This document shows positions 35,501-45,134 of a stretch of DNA of 64,000 nt, piece by piece. Source of the DNA: Verrucomicrobiaceae bacterium (GTDB lineage Bacteria > Verrucomicrobiota > Verrucomicrobiia > Verrucomicrobiales > Verrucomicrobiaceae). Each line of letters starts with the position of its first letter. The stretch's first letter is position 1. Position numbers and translations under genes: made by a program. The notes beneath the pieces are model-generated. The model worked only from the letters and a program-made list of their open reading frames with translations, did not search any database and was not told the DNA's origin. The stretch lies in contig JAIXZA010000016.1 in assembly GCA_027489965.1 (NCBI GenBank), positions 62,001 to 126,000 on the forward strand, given 5' to 3'.

Positions 35501-38500
35501 TCATGGGGTCGTTGCACTTAGTTCGACTTGGCCAGACAGAAGCTTGGTGGTGGTCGCCGTGGTCTTGGGAGAGGCGGTGGGCATCTCCGCGAGGTTGAAG
35601 AAGCCGTAGCCTTTTTGCCCGGTGCCATCATCGACTATCATGCCGGTGAAGGTGGCGCTGCGGGTCAGATCTCGGTTCGGTATGATGCTGGTATCGCTGT
35701 CCTTGAGTGCGAAGCTGCCGGTGAAGCTTCCGGTCGTGCCAGCGGTGAAAGTGGTGCCACTTCCGGGTGTGACCGTCAGCTTCACAAGGCCTGGATTACT
35801 CACAGGCGGTAGAACCTTTGCAAGGCTGCCTTTTTGAATCTCAAAGGTCGTCCAATCGAGCCGCGTCGCAGGGTTTGGTGCGGCACCATCACGGAAAATC
35901 AGTCGCGCATTACCAGCACCGCCTGTGAGTCCTAGTGCGATGCCATTCAGCGGCGGAATGACATATGGCTTACCGAAAGTCTCCAGCGTGAGCGGTCCGA
36001 AGGTGCTCTTGTAACTGCGCGTGGCGGCGGCCTGCGTATGCTTGAACCAGCTCAGGCTCGATGCATTCAGCGCACCGCCAGCACCGATATTCAGGCTGCC
36101 AAGAAGGGAGCCTGTTCTGGCATAAAGCAGCGTGAAGACAGGTAGATTGCCACCTTCTCCAACGATGCCGGAAAGCGTGACTGGAGCTGATGCATCGGCG
36201 AGTTTGATCACACCACTGACAGCGCCTTTGGTTGAGACTTTGAATGCGCCGACGCTGTGGCCTTTTGGGTTTGCATCGTTGGTCAAATCACCCGCCGCCA
36301 GCTTCATGGCGAGCGTGTAATTTCCGATATAGGAGGTGAATGACAGCGGAGGCAGAACTGCTGTGATGGTGAGAGGATTTGTTCCATCGGTCAGTGTCGC
36401 GCTGAGGCTGCGGCTGGAACGTAGCAGCGTGAAACTGAGGTTCAGCGTGTTCTGATTTTTCCGTACGATGGTTTGGGTGCCGGTCGGATCGCTGTCCGGT
36501 AGCATGACGAGAGAACCTCTCAGTGGATGACTGACGGTGCCAAGCACCAGGGTGCCGCTGAAGGCTCCGAGAGATGTGGTGGTGAGTGTGAGGCGGCCGC
36601 CGAGGTTGTTGTTTAAAGTTACCTCACTGTGCCTTGGGACGGCGCCCTGATAGGTTCCCAGCGCGCTCGTGGGATACGGCTGCACGACCATCAGCTCTTC
36701 CTTGGCTGGACCATTGCCTGCTGCATTGAGTGCATTCGCCTTGATGATGAAACTCTTCGCCACGGTGGGTCTGCCATAGATTAATCCAGTGGTCGCATTG
36801 TAAGTCAGGCCACTGGGCAGGCCGAGGACGCTGAATTTGGTCGGGCCATTCACTGCGCTGAGTTGCCAGCTGTAGTTCTGGCCGATGACCGCATCGGGCA
36901 GATTCAAGTCGTTCATCACAGGCCAGAGATTCACGCCTAAAGCCACGACGTCGCTGGTCACACTTGTGGCCCCATTGGACACGACCACGGAGTAGCTGCC
37001 GATGTCCTGCGCGCCGACGCCACCGAGAAGGAGTGTGGCTTTGTCGGCCCCGCCGATGTCGGTGCTGCCACGTTTCCAGCGGTAACTGAGATTGTTCCCT
37101 GTGGCGGTGACGCTGAAGCTGACGTTCGTTCCTTCATTCGCTGTTCTGCTGACAGGCTGCTTCGTGATCACAGGCGGCGGCACGACGTTCAGCGTGACGA
37201 CATTGCTCGTGCGGCTGCCGTACGTGTTGCTGACGACAACGCTGTAGTTTCCTGAGTCTCCCAAGACGGTGACGGGAATGGTTAAGCTTGGTGAATTTGT
37301 GCCCACATGGGTCGTGCCACGCTTCCACTGGTAACTGATACCGATGCCCTCGGCCAAGACCGTGAACGTAGCAGGAGCACCGGGCACAACGGCCAGACTT
37401 TGTGGCTGTTCCGTGATCTTGGGCGGGCCATCCACGATGCCTGGATTCGGGTCATCGCCGTTCAAAACGCTGTCTTCATCTTCATCACCACCCAAGCGTG
37501 TGCCAGTGCCGGGAAGAACACCGGTGAAAGTGATGGCGTCACTTCCGCTCAAAGCCGCCAGCAGAGCTGTGCGCGTCATGGTGCCGCCAGCAGAGCTGTC
37601 ATTCTGATAAACGGTTCCCGTCCAGCGCAGCACACGCTGAGCGCTACCGATGACGCCACGCACGACGAGATCGCAATCACCTGCCGAGCTGGCTGCACGA
37701 GCTTCAAGCAAAGCGATGTCCGTGATTACCGCGCTGTCGGCACGGTTTGTCGCAGTCGCTGTGCGGCTAAAGCCAACGGTGCGAGCAGTGCCGGTATCAA
37801 AGCATTGGATGAAGGCCGTGACATCTCGCAGCTCCTGGATTGTTTCGAGGTTTGAAAGCACATACGGATGCACCGTGGGAAGCATGGAGGTGCCGCCTGT
37901 GCCATCATGCAACATGCCAAAGCCGCTGATTGAAACGGCACCGAAGCGTGAGTCGAAAAGCATGCGCTGATAGGTGGTGCGCAGCGGCGGCGTCTTGACT
38001 GGCTGGCTGAGTCCAGACTCTTGCGGCAGGTCGATGTTATGATCGGTACCTTCAGGCAGCAGATGGCAAACATTGCAGTGAGACTTGGCGTGGTTGTTAA
38101 AGAGATCGCGACCCGTGAGCGGATTCCCAGTGGCGAAACTCGTCGGCAAACTGCGGTCGAGATTGCGATTCGGATTCGAATGATGTACAAGCGACTTCAG
38201 GTATTCGGCCAAGTTGTCCATGTCTTCAGCGTCGATCTGTGATCCACCCATGAGATGGTCGAAGGTGGTGTTGAAACTTTGCAGCGTCGGCTTGTCACCG
38301 CGCCAGTGGAAAGGATCTCCGTTCTGCAGGCCACGCAGCGTTTGGGTGACCATCGGACCCTTCATCGGATGCAGGGAGCGCGGGCGTGGAGTGGTGTCGT
38401 GCACACTCAGGTTTGCCCCGAGCACTGTGAGCATTTCACCACCTGGATCACCGAGATCCCAGGCGAGACCGTCATTGTCCGCATCGAGATGGCAGATGCC

Positions 38501-39802
38501 GCAGGAGTTGGTGCCATTGCCTGAAAGTCGAGCATCAAAGAGATAGCCGCGACCTGCTCGAATCGAAGCCGGCATGGGATCGTAGCTGCTGAGGGCAGGT
38601 TCGCTGGAGACAGTCAGTGTATTGGTGTCGACGACGCTGACGGTGCTGGAGAGCTTATTAAGCGAGTAGAGCTTTCCGCGTGATTCGTCGAGCACGAGCC
38701 CGCGTGGCCCGCGCATCGCCGAGGCACTGGTATCGGTTCCAGATCGGATGTCCACACGCGCGGTCACAATGCCCGTGGCAGTGTCGATCTTGGCGAGACG
38801 ATCCGAGGCAAAAGCCGCCACCCAAGTGATGCTGCCATCGACAGAAAAGACGAGGCTCGTCGGCTGCGCGAGCGCCGTGGCCTGCGCTGTCTGGTTTGGC
38901 AGAGTGTTGTAGTCGATGCTGGGATTCAGATCGACCGTGGTCACTAAAGAGGGGGTGATGATGGAAAGCCGGCTGTCAACAAAGTGACCTCGAAGTGTTG
39001 GCTCGAAGCGCGTTAGATTCAGCGACTCCGTATTCGCCACCCAGATCTGATCACTATTCGGACGTGCGGCGAGGTCGAAGAGGTTCGTGCCGACATCGCT
39101 GACGTAGCGCACGAGTGTGTCGGTGGCGGTGTTAATCTCCGCCACGTCGTTGTCGAGGATCGTGTTGGTGACTCGCGAGTCATTCGCGGCGACTATGAGC
39201 GCGGTGTCAGGTCCGGCAGGTAGCGCGGTGTTGGTTGGTGCGGGCTGCGCTGGAGCAACCTCACGTTTGATCACGGTGGTGCGGTTTCCTGACTGGAGAA
39301 AGGCGGCGTAGAGGCGTGAACCATCGGCATTCACCGTCAGCGCATGGGGGTAGGCTCCCGTCAGTGTGATCGCACCTGCTGGGGCTCGTGTGCTGGCATC
39401 GAAAACGCGGATCTGACCTGCGCGAGCACAAGCGACATAGGCTTTGCCTGCGGCGAAGACAACATCGGTAGGCTCATCGCCGACACGCAGGGTTTCCACC
39501 ACCGCTTCAGCGCTCAAGCTGACGATGGAGACGCTGTCGCCGACCTCATTGACGACCCAAAGCTCATCGTTGGTTCGTGCACGGACGCTTGCTGGCTCCA
39601 GTCCGACAGGGATCTGGCTGAGTCGCACTGGCGTGCCGCTGCTGAGGTCAAAAACGGTGACGCGAGCATTCGAAGAATCGACGGCGACCAGTCGAGTGCC
39701 ATCCGGCGTCATCGCCAAAGGATGCACCTGACGGGCTTCGAAATGCTGGTAAGCCGCCGAGGCGCTGCTGACGAGAAGGAGGCTGAAAAGGAGAGCGCGC
39801 AT
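35501..39802 (-). CDS. Secreted YVTN-type beta-propeller + diheme cytochrome c + Ig-like protein
   Basis: Propeller blades; heme motifs CGICH and CNVCH; Ig-like PPKITEQPQSLAVVPGAPATFTVLAEG...YQWKRG. Confidence 0.85.
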   Translation of the reverse strand: MRALLFSLLLVSSASAAYQHFEARQVHPLAMTPDGTRLVAVDSSNARVTVFDLSSGTPVRLSQIPVGLEPASVRARTNDELWVVNEVGDSVSIVSLSAEAVVETLRVGDEPTDVVFAAGKAYVACARAGQIRVFDASTRAPAGAITLTGAYPHALTVNADGSRLYAAFLQSGNRTTVIKREVAPAQPAPTNTALPAGPDTALIVAANDSRVTNTILDNDVAEINTATDTLVRYVSDVGTNLFDLAARPNSDQIWVANTESLNLTRFEPTLRGHFVDSRLSIITPSLVTTVDLNPSIDYNTLPNQTAQATALAQPTSLVFSVDGSITWVAAFASDRLAKIDTATGIVTARVDIRSGTDTSASAMRGPRGLVLDESRGKLYSLNKLSSTVSVVDTNTLTVSSEPALSSYDPMPASIRAGRGYLFDARLSGNGTNSCGICHLDADNDGLAWDLGDPGGEMLTVLGANLSVHDTTPRPRSLHPMKGPMVTQTLRGLQNGDPFHWRGDKPTLQSFNTTFDHLMGGSQIDAEDMDNLAEYLKSLVHHSNPNRNLDRSLPTSFATGNPLTGRDLFNNHAKSHCNVCHLLPEGTDHNIDLPQESGLSQPVKTPPLRTTYQRMLFDSRFGAVSISGFGMLHDGTGGTSMLPTVHPYVLSNLETIQELRDVTAFIQCFDTGTARTVGFSRTATATNRADSAVITDIALLEARAASSAGDCDLVVRGVIGSAQRVLRWTGTVYQNDSSAGGTMTRTALLAALSGSDAITFTGVLPGTGTRLGGDEDEDSVLNGDDPNPGIVDGPPKITEQPQSLAVVPGAPATFTVLAEGIGISYQWKRGTTHVGTNSPSLTIPVTVLGDSGNYSVVVSNTYGSRTSNVVTLNVVPPPVITKQPVSRTANEGTNVSFSVTATGNNLSYRWKRGSTDIGGADKATLLLGGVGAQDIGSYSVVVSNGATSVTSDVVALGVNLWPVMNDLNLPDAVIGQNYSWQLSAVNGPTKFSVLGLPSGLTYNATTGLIYGRPTVAKSFIIKANALNAAGNGPAKEELMVVQPYPTSALGTYQGAVPRHSEVTLNNNLGGRLTLTTTSLGAFSGTLVLGTVSHPLRGSLVMLPDSDPTGTQTIVRKNQNTLNLSFTLLRSSRSLSATLTDGTNPLTITAVLPPLSFTSYIGNYTLAMKLAAGDLTNDANPKGHSVGAFKVSTKGAVSGVIKLADASAPVTLSGIVGEGGNLPVFTLLYARTGSLLGSLNIGAGGALNASSLSWFKHTQAAATRSYKSTFGPLTLETFGKPYVIPPLNGIALGLTGGAGNARLIFRDGAAPNPATRLDWTTFEIQKGSLAKVLPPVSNPGLVKLTVTPGSGTTFTAGTTGSFTGSFALKDSDTSIIPNRDLTRSATFTGMIVDDGTGQKGYGFFNLAEMPTASPKTTATTTKLLSGQVELSATTP

Positions 39803-39806
39803 GGGT

Positions 39807-40109
39807 TCAGCGGGTGACGGGATTCAGCGACTGGATGTGATACATCTTCGCCTTCTCCCCGAGCGCTTGGACAGCGATTTCGCGGGTGAGCGGCTTCGTG
39901 GAAGTGATTTTCAGCTTCGGCAGTCCACCTTTTTCAGCAGTGGTGATTTTCACCGACTGCACGCCGTCGATCTTCGACAGCGCAGCCTTCACATGGCTGG
40001 AGCAGGCACTGCAAAAGATGCCCGCGACCTCGCCTTCATAGTTCTGCACAGGATCAGCGGCGAAGGTTTGGCAGACGAGGATGAAGAAGAGTGTGAGGAA
40101 CGTTTTCAT
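39807..40109 (-). CDS. Secreted heavy-metal-associated (HMA-like) domain protein
   Basis: Signal peptide; GEVAGIFCSACSSHVKAALSKIDGVQSVKI with CxxC; start trimmed to 40109. Confidence 0.85.
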   Translation of the reverse strand: MKTFLTLFFILVCQTFAADPVQNYEGEVAGIFCSACSSHVKAALSKIDGVQSVKITTAEKGGLPKLKITSTKPLTREIAVQALGEKAKMYHIQSLNPVTR

Positions 40110-40113
40110 AAAA

Positions 40114-40806
40114 TCAGGAATGCGGGTGATCGAGGAGCTGGTGGACGTGGTCGTGGAGTCGCTCGGCCATGAGGGAGGCGATCTCCGGCTGCGGGTGAAA
40201 GACGGCGTAGTAGCCGCGCACACGGCCCTGGCCGTCGAGCAGGGCGATGCGGAGATCGTGCTCGTACTGATCTTCCGGCGTGATGCGTTCTTCGATCGGG
40301 ATGAGTTTGGCCGGGACCATGCCGACCTCTTTCGTCATGAAGTCCCAGAGCTGCTGCCGATCCCCTGTGATGAACCACCAAGGTGATTTATCCGTGGCTC
40401 CGACAGCATCGGCATAACCCTTCAGCATCGCCACACTGTCACGCTCCGGCTGGATGGCGACGGAGAGGAGTTGGATGCCCGGATGCGTGGCAAATTCTTG
40501 ATTCAACTTCTGCAACTGTGCCGTCACCGCCGCGCAACCATGCGGACACTGCGTGTAGAGATAAGCAGCCACCACGACCTTACCCTTGAGATCGGAAAAG
40601 CGGACCACTTTGCCACTGCGCTCGGTGGCTTCGAGGTCGCTCTTCACCGTGGCAAAGACGGGCAGCTCGGCATTCGGTAGGACGGTCTGGAGAAAGCGGC
40701 TGTAGGCCATGCTCAGGCCGACGACGAACACGATCACACCGCCCATGAGCAGCCAGAAGCGCACGGGATTGAAGTCCGCGGGAGGTGTGTCGTGTTCGTG
40801 GTCCAT
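40114..40806 (-). CDS. SCO1/SenC-family copper chaperone-like protein
   Basis: FSDLKGKVVVAAYLYTQCPHGCAAVTAQL (CxxxC), conserved EHDLRIALLDGQGRVRGYY. Confidence 0.88.
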   Translation of the reverse strand: MDHEHDTPPADFNPVRFWLLMGGVIVFVVGLSMAYSRFLQTVLPNAELPVFATVKSDLEATERSGKVVRFSDLKGKVVVAAYLYTQCPHGCAAVTAQLQKLNQEFATHPGIQLLSVAIQPERDSVAMLKGYADAVGATDKSPWWFITGDRQQLWDFMTKEVGMVPAKLIPIEERITPEDQYEHDLRIALLDGQGRVRGYYAVFHPQPEIASLMAERLHDHVHQLLDHPHS

Positions 40807-40812
40807 CGCGGG

Positions 40813-41295
40813 TCAGTTTACAGGAATTTTTTCCAGTTCAGCCTGCGTCCACATGGCAGTGCGGGCCTTTTCGGCTTCACGGATGGCCTTCACCTGATCT
40901 GCGGTGACGGTGCTGCCTTTGTTGCCAAAGGAATTCCGCACATAAGTGAGCACGGAGGCGATCTGGTCATCATTCAGCGCCGCACCCTGCGGTGGCATGA
41001 TGGGCGCGGGTGTGGTGAAAGGTTTGCCATTCAGCGTAATCGGGCCGGTGACGCCATGGAGTACCATGCGGATGAGACGGTCGGGCTTCGGCGCGGAGGC
41101 CCAATCCGAGCTGGCAAGCGGTGGGAACATGCCCGGCAGGCCAAGCCCGGTGGGCTGATGGCAGGCGAAGCAGACCTGCATATAGACTTGCGAGCCCTTG
41201 GTCATGACATCAGCCGAAGGGGCGTCCTGTGCCTGACTAAGACCGGCAGAGGCGAGGAGTGAAACGAGCGTGAGATGGAGGGAAAATCGGGACAT
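40813..41295 (-). CDS. Cytochrome c, class I
   Basis: MQVCFACHQPTGLGLPGMFPPLASSDW; signal peptide from M at 41295. Confidence 0.9.
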   Translation of the reverse strand: MSRFSLHLTLVSLLASAGLSQAQDAPSADVMTKGSQVYMQVCFACHQPTGLGLPGMFPPLASSDWASAPKPDRLIRMVLHGVTGPITLNGKPFTTPAPIMPPQGAALNDDQIASVLTYVRNSFGNKGSTVTADQVKAIREAEKARTAMWTQAELEKIPVN

Positions 41296-41364
41296 GATTG
41301 AATTTGAAAATAGGAACTCAGGAACTGGGCATTTGAGGCCTGCGTATGGCATGGCCTTTTGAAA

Positions 41365-41545
41365 AGAGATGTCGCTCCCGCTCAGAAAATGGCTGAACGG
41401 GAGCGCCCGGCAGGGAAGGCAAACGCTAGCTGACGCCGCCTACCCGGAACGCCGGGAAAGGCATAAGGACGTCTATCAGACATCCCTTTCAGTGGGCAGA
41501 AATGACACGGCAAAAATCCGTTTTAGACACATAGTGTCCGAGCAC
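41365..41545. other. Intergenic block rich in consecutive inverted repeats
   Basis: GCTCCCGcTCAG...CTGAaCGGGAGC; GCCTaCCCGGaacgCCGGGaaAGGC; GACACataGTGTC. Confidence 0.5.
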
Positions 41546-41604
41546 ATAAACAACCCCGGCAAACAACAGGTGTGATCTGGCTCAGCTTCTGAAAGTGACG
41601 ACTG

Positions 41605-42009
41605 CTAGATGTGCGTGGAACGCTGAGGAGGCGGTGTGACCGGTTCTTCCCGTCGCGTTTTAAGATCACTGGATGTCATAATCCAGTGTTGGGGCGCTGA
41701 TGGAGAAAAAACAAATTTGGGCACCGTAACAAGGGCAAGCGTGAGTTTCACCTCTTTTGTCTTGGTTGTCGGTGCCTGATCATTTTGAGACTTCGATTCC
41801 GAGTCTTGTCCCTGTTTCACCGCTTTACATAGCGGACAGGGATGGTCGCCGTCAAAGGTGTCGCTTAGACCTTCAGAGAGAGAACCTTTCTCTACTGAAT
41901 AAGCCACCGCCATGCCTACCCAAGCTGCCGATTGCAGCACGGCCCAGTGTAGCCCGATGGACACCACCAGGGCTGCGACAACAAGGATCTGTGAAAGGCG
42001 TGGCATCAA
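41605..42009 (-). CDS. Small membrane protein, DUF2946-like (CPLCKA motif)
   Basis: N-terminal TM segment; GDHPCPLCKAVKQG. Confidence 0.55.
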   Translation of the reverse strand: MMPRLSQILVVAALVVSIGLHWAVLQSAAWVGMAVAYSVEKGSLSEGLSDTFDGDHPCPLCKAVKQGQDSESKSQNDQAPTTKTKEVKLTLALVTVPKFVFSPSAPQHWIMTSSDLKTRREEPVTPPPQRSTHI

Positions 42010-42267
42010 TTATTCAGAGTGGCTCCATAGATTGAATTTCTGTTTTTACAAGATGTAATTTTTGAAGGCTGTGTGTTAACCCACACTTTATTATCGCCTT
42101 GGAGATAAGGTCGGATCTGTTGTTTGAATCAAAGGCTTCAAGTCAATCTCTGCTGAAGGCGGCGTTATGATAGGCTAAAGAGCTGGCTACTACTTGTAAA
42201 AAGTTGCTAGTCTAAATCGGAGAATCATGGGGGCTCATCGAAGCATCTACTTTTTCTTCTCGACGTC

Positions 42268-43314
42268 ATGGCAATTTATCTGCTTAGTCTGGTCGCAATG
42301 GCCGCTGACTCGAACGCTACGGAGACTGAAATTGGAATTGCCTCGAAACCCATCGCCGCGTTGCGTCAGGCGTTGAATGAAGTGCTGTTTGGCCAGGAGG
42401 AGTTGATCAATCTCGTGTTGTGTGGGGTCATTGCTCGCGGCCATGTGCTTTTAGAAGGTCTGCCTGGACTGGGAAAAACCGAGTTAGTGAAAGGCCTGTC
42501 GAAAGCGCTGAATCTGACAACTCGTCGAGTGCAGTTCACGCCTGATTTACTCCCGGGTGACATCACGGGGAATCCAGTGCTGCAAGAGATCGATGGTCGG
42601 CGTGAGTTTGTGTTTCAGCCAGGGCCGATTTTCACCAATCTATTGCTGGCAGATGAAATCAATCGTGCTTCACCGAAGACACAGTCTGCGCTGCTAGAGG
42701 CGATGCAGGAGCGGCGCGTGACGGTGCTGGGGCAGTCTCATCAGTTGCCTGATCCATTCTTTGTCTTGGCAACGCAAAACCCCATTGAGCTGGAGGGCAC
42801 ATATCCACTGCCGGAGGCGCAGGTGGACCGCTTTCTCTTCAAGCTGGAAGTGCTACGCAATAGTGCCGAGACACTGGCTCGGATTGTGACACATCGCGAG
42901 CTTGGCGTGGAGCCTGAGGTGCCAGTGATCACGACAGGTGAGGACTTTGCGCTCATTCAACAAACCGCGCGTCGTATTTATCTTCCTCAGATTGTGGCAG
43001 GTTACATTGCCCGCATGGTGGACGCCACGCATCCTGGGCAATCGAAGGCTTCTGAAGGTGTGCGCTTCGGGGCTAGCCCACGTGCGGCTTTGAGCCTGGC
43101 CTCTGCGGCTAAAGCACGTGCTTTGATGCATGGTCGACCGAATGCGAGTTTTGAGGACGTGCAGGCTTTGGCTTTGCCGGTCTTAAATCATCGCATCCTG
43201 CTCGACTATACTGCGCGCATGGATGGTAAGACTAGCGCTAGCGTGGTGCGCGCGATTGTGGCTGAAGTGCCAGTGCAGACTCTAACAAACCCAAAAACAC
43301 TGAAAGAGGTCTGA
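42268..43314 (+). CDS. MoxR-family AAA+ ATPase
   Basis: LLEGLPGLGKTELVKGLSKAL; LLADEINRASPKTQSALLEAMQE; ATQNPIELEGTYPLPEAQVDRFLFKL; alternative start 42298. Confidence 0.92.
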   Translation: MAIYLLSLVAMAADSNATETEIGIASKPIAALRQALNEVLFGQEELINLVLCGVIARGHVLLEGLPGLGKTELVKGLSKALNLTTRRVQFTPDLLPGDITGNPVLQEIDGRREFVFQPGPIFTNLLLADEINRASPKTQSALLEAMQERRVTVLGQSHQLPDPFFVLATQNPIELEGTYPLPEAQVDRFLFKLEVLRNSAETLARIVTHRELGVEPEVPVITTGEDFALIQQTARRIYLPQIVAGYIARMVDATHPGQSKASEGVRFGASPRAALSLASAAKARALMHGRPNASFEDVQALALPVLNHRILLDYTARMDGKTSASVVRAIVAEVPVQTLTNPKTLKEV

Positions 43315-45125
43315 TGAAAAAACATGTAATGCTCTTATGGATTCTAGGCTTCAGCGCCTCTCCAGCCTTAGCGCAAAAGAGCATTACCAGTGGAGCCTTG
43401 GCGGATACCAATGGCGCTTTGGCTCTCGAGATTCGCAGTGTCTTTGATCCCATGCCGCCCACTGGGTACTCGCCGCTCAGAGTCGTGGCGACCAATCACA
43501 CGGGCAATGATCGTGGTTGGAAATTCTCGATCATTTCCAAGACGCAGCAATTCCGCTTAGAGAACCAGCATCGCAGTCGCTTTCAAATGATGGTGCCAGC
43601 GGGTGGAACAGAAACTGCGCAATTTTTAGTGCCACAAGCGGTGGCCTATGCAGAGACCTATGGTCGTAGTGGAAAGGAGCTTCGAATCGGCGTGGATATA
43701 GATGGCGCTGGGCATCATGATTTCAGTGAACACAGTAATCCAATCTATGATTTTCCGGCCATTGCGATCAGCAAGGCTCTCGCAGATACCAATCATGCAC
43801 GTCTGAAAGATGAGGTGCAGAATCGAATGAAAAGTACTAGCACTCGTGGCGGCGCGACGAGTCAGTTTGGCAGTGTTTATGCCTCTGAAGATTTACCTGA
43901 GGATTGGTTGGGGTTAAGTGGATTCGATGTCATTATGATGACCGATTCGGAATGGCTTTCATTGAAGTCAGGGCAACGGTTAGCCATGATTCAGTGGAGT
44001 CGATTGGGTGGGCAACTTGATTTGTATGCCACGGGCGTGCCTAACTTTGCTGCGCTCGGTATTCCTTCGGACATAGAAGGAAAGGTTGCTTCTCTGACAA
44101 CAGCTATCCTCTCCTGGAACGGCAAAGATCTGGATGCTGAAAAAACGGTGGCTCGGTATTGGGGGAAGGGAGGGCGTGAAAAAACGCTAACCGAAGATTA
44201 TACGGGAGGATCAGGATTAGCGCCGAATCAGAAGCCTGACTGGGGCTTGTTAGAGTCCATTGGTCAACGCCAGTTTGCCTCATGGCAGGTCATCGTTTTT
44301 TTGGTTATTTTCGGCATCTTGGTGGGTCCAGTGAATCTGTATGTGTTGGCCCCTCCAGGGAAACGCCATAAGCTCTTTGTTACGACACCGCTGCTCTCCT
44401 TGAGTGCTAGCGTATTGATGGTGGTCATCATTCTTTTTCAGGATGGTGTGGGAGGCACCGGTGCACGTTTGGTCCTCGTGAATCTAGTGCCTGAGGAAAC
44501 GTCGGGGTATGTCATGCAGGAGCAGGCTTGTCGAACAGGTGTCTTATTGGGGGGTAATTTCGAATTGAAACAGCCTGCGCTGATCGAGCCTCTGGCACTG
44601 CCTGATACGCCATGGGTGAAGTTGAAAAAAGACATGAATAGCCAAGCTGTGCATCTAACCCAGGCAGGCAGTCAACGCTCTGGCAACTTCTTCCAAAGCC
44701 GCGCTGAGCAGGGGCAAAGCTTGCGTGCTGTCGTTCCGACTCGGGCACGTTTGGAACTCAAGAGTGGATTGGCAGCTGACGCTGCTCCTGAGATCATATC
44801 AGCCTTTGGCTTCACCGTAGATTCGCTTTTCTATATCGATGCTAAGGGCAGCGTCTGGAAGTCAAAACAGCCGCTGGCTACTGGGCAGAAAGTGCAGCTC
44901 GTCCTTTCAGGGGCAGCAGAGTTACGGAAAGCCTGCTCAGACGTGGCACAACTTTCGGAAGGTCAAACTAAGCTTCGGATCGAGGCGCTTGGTAATGGCA
45001 ATTTGGCCCGTGGCAGCTTCGTTGGTTTAGCCAAAGTGGCACCTGCATTCACTCTTGAGACCCTGCCTTCCATCCGGTGGAAGGCAGACCATGTCATTGT
45101 CTTTGGGCCCGTAGCACAACCCTAA
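43314..45125 (+). CDS. Membrane-anchored protein of unknown function encoded after MoxR
   Basis: Signal peptide, two central TM segments; start overlaps moxR stop (TGATG). Confidence 0.7.
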   Translation: MKKHVMLLWILGFSASPALAQKSITSGALADTNGALALEIRSVFDPMPPTGYSPLRVVATNHTGNDRGWKFSIISKTQQFRLENQHRSRFQMMVPAGGTETAQFLVPQAVAYAETYGRSGKELRIGVDIDGAGHHDFSEHSNPIYDFPAIAISKALADTNHARLKDEVQNRMKSTSTRGGATSQFGSVYASEDLPEDWLGLSGFDVIMMTDSEWLSLKSGQRLAMIQWSRLGGQLDLYATGVPNFAALGIPSDIEGKVASLTTAILSWNGKDLDAEKTVARYWGKGGREKTLTEDYTGGSGLAPNQKPDWGLLESIGQRQFASWQVIVFLVIFGILVGPVNLYVLAPPGKRHKLFVTTPLLSLSASVLMVVIILFQDGVGGTGARLVLVNLVPEETSGYVMQEQACRTGVLLGGNFELKQPALIEPLALPDTPWVKLKKDMNSQAVHLTQAGSQRSGNFFQSRAEQGQSLRAVVPTRARLELKSGLAADAAPEIISAFGFTVDSLFYIDAKGSVWKSKQPLATGQKVQLVLSGAAELRKACSDVAQLSEGQTKLRIEALGNGNLARGSFVGLAKVAPAFTLETLPSIRWKADHVIVFGPVAQP

Positions 45126-45134
45126 CGTTTTCTC

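Noticed and set aside
41365-41545. c-di-GMP or cobalamin riboswitch
   Set aside because: I compared remembered consensus pieces (for example ccgggtaggcggcg) on the minus strand. The required 5' conserved elements are not in the right order, so only a generic structured region is reported.
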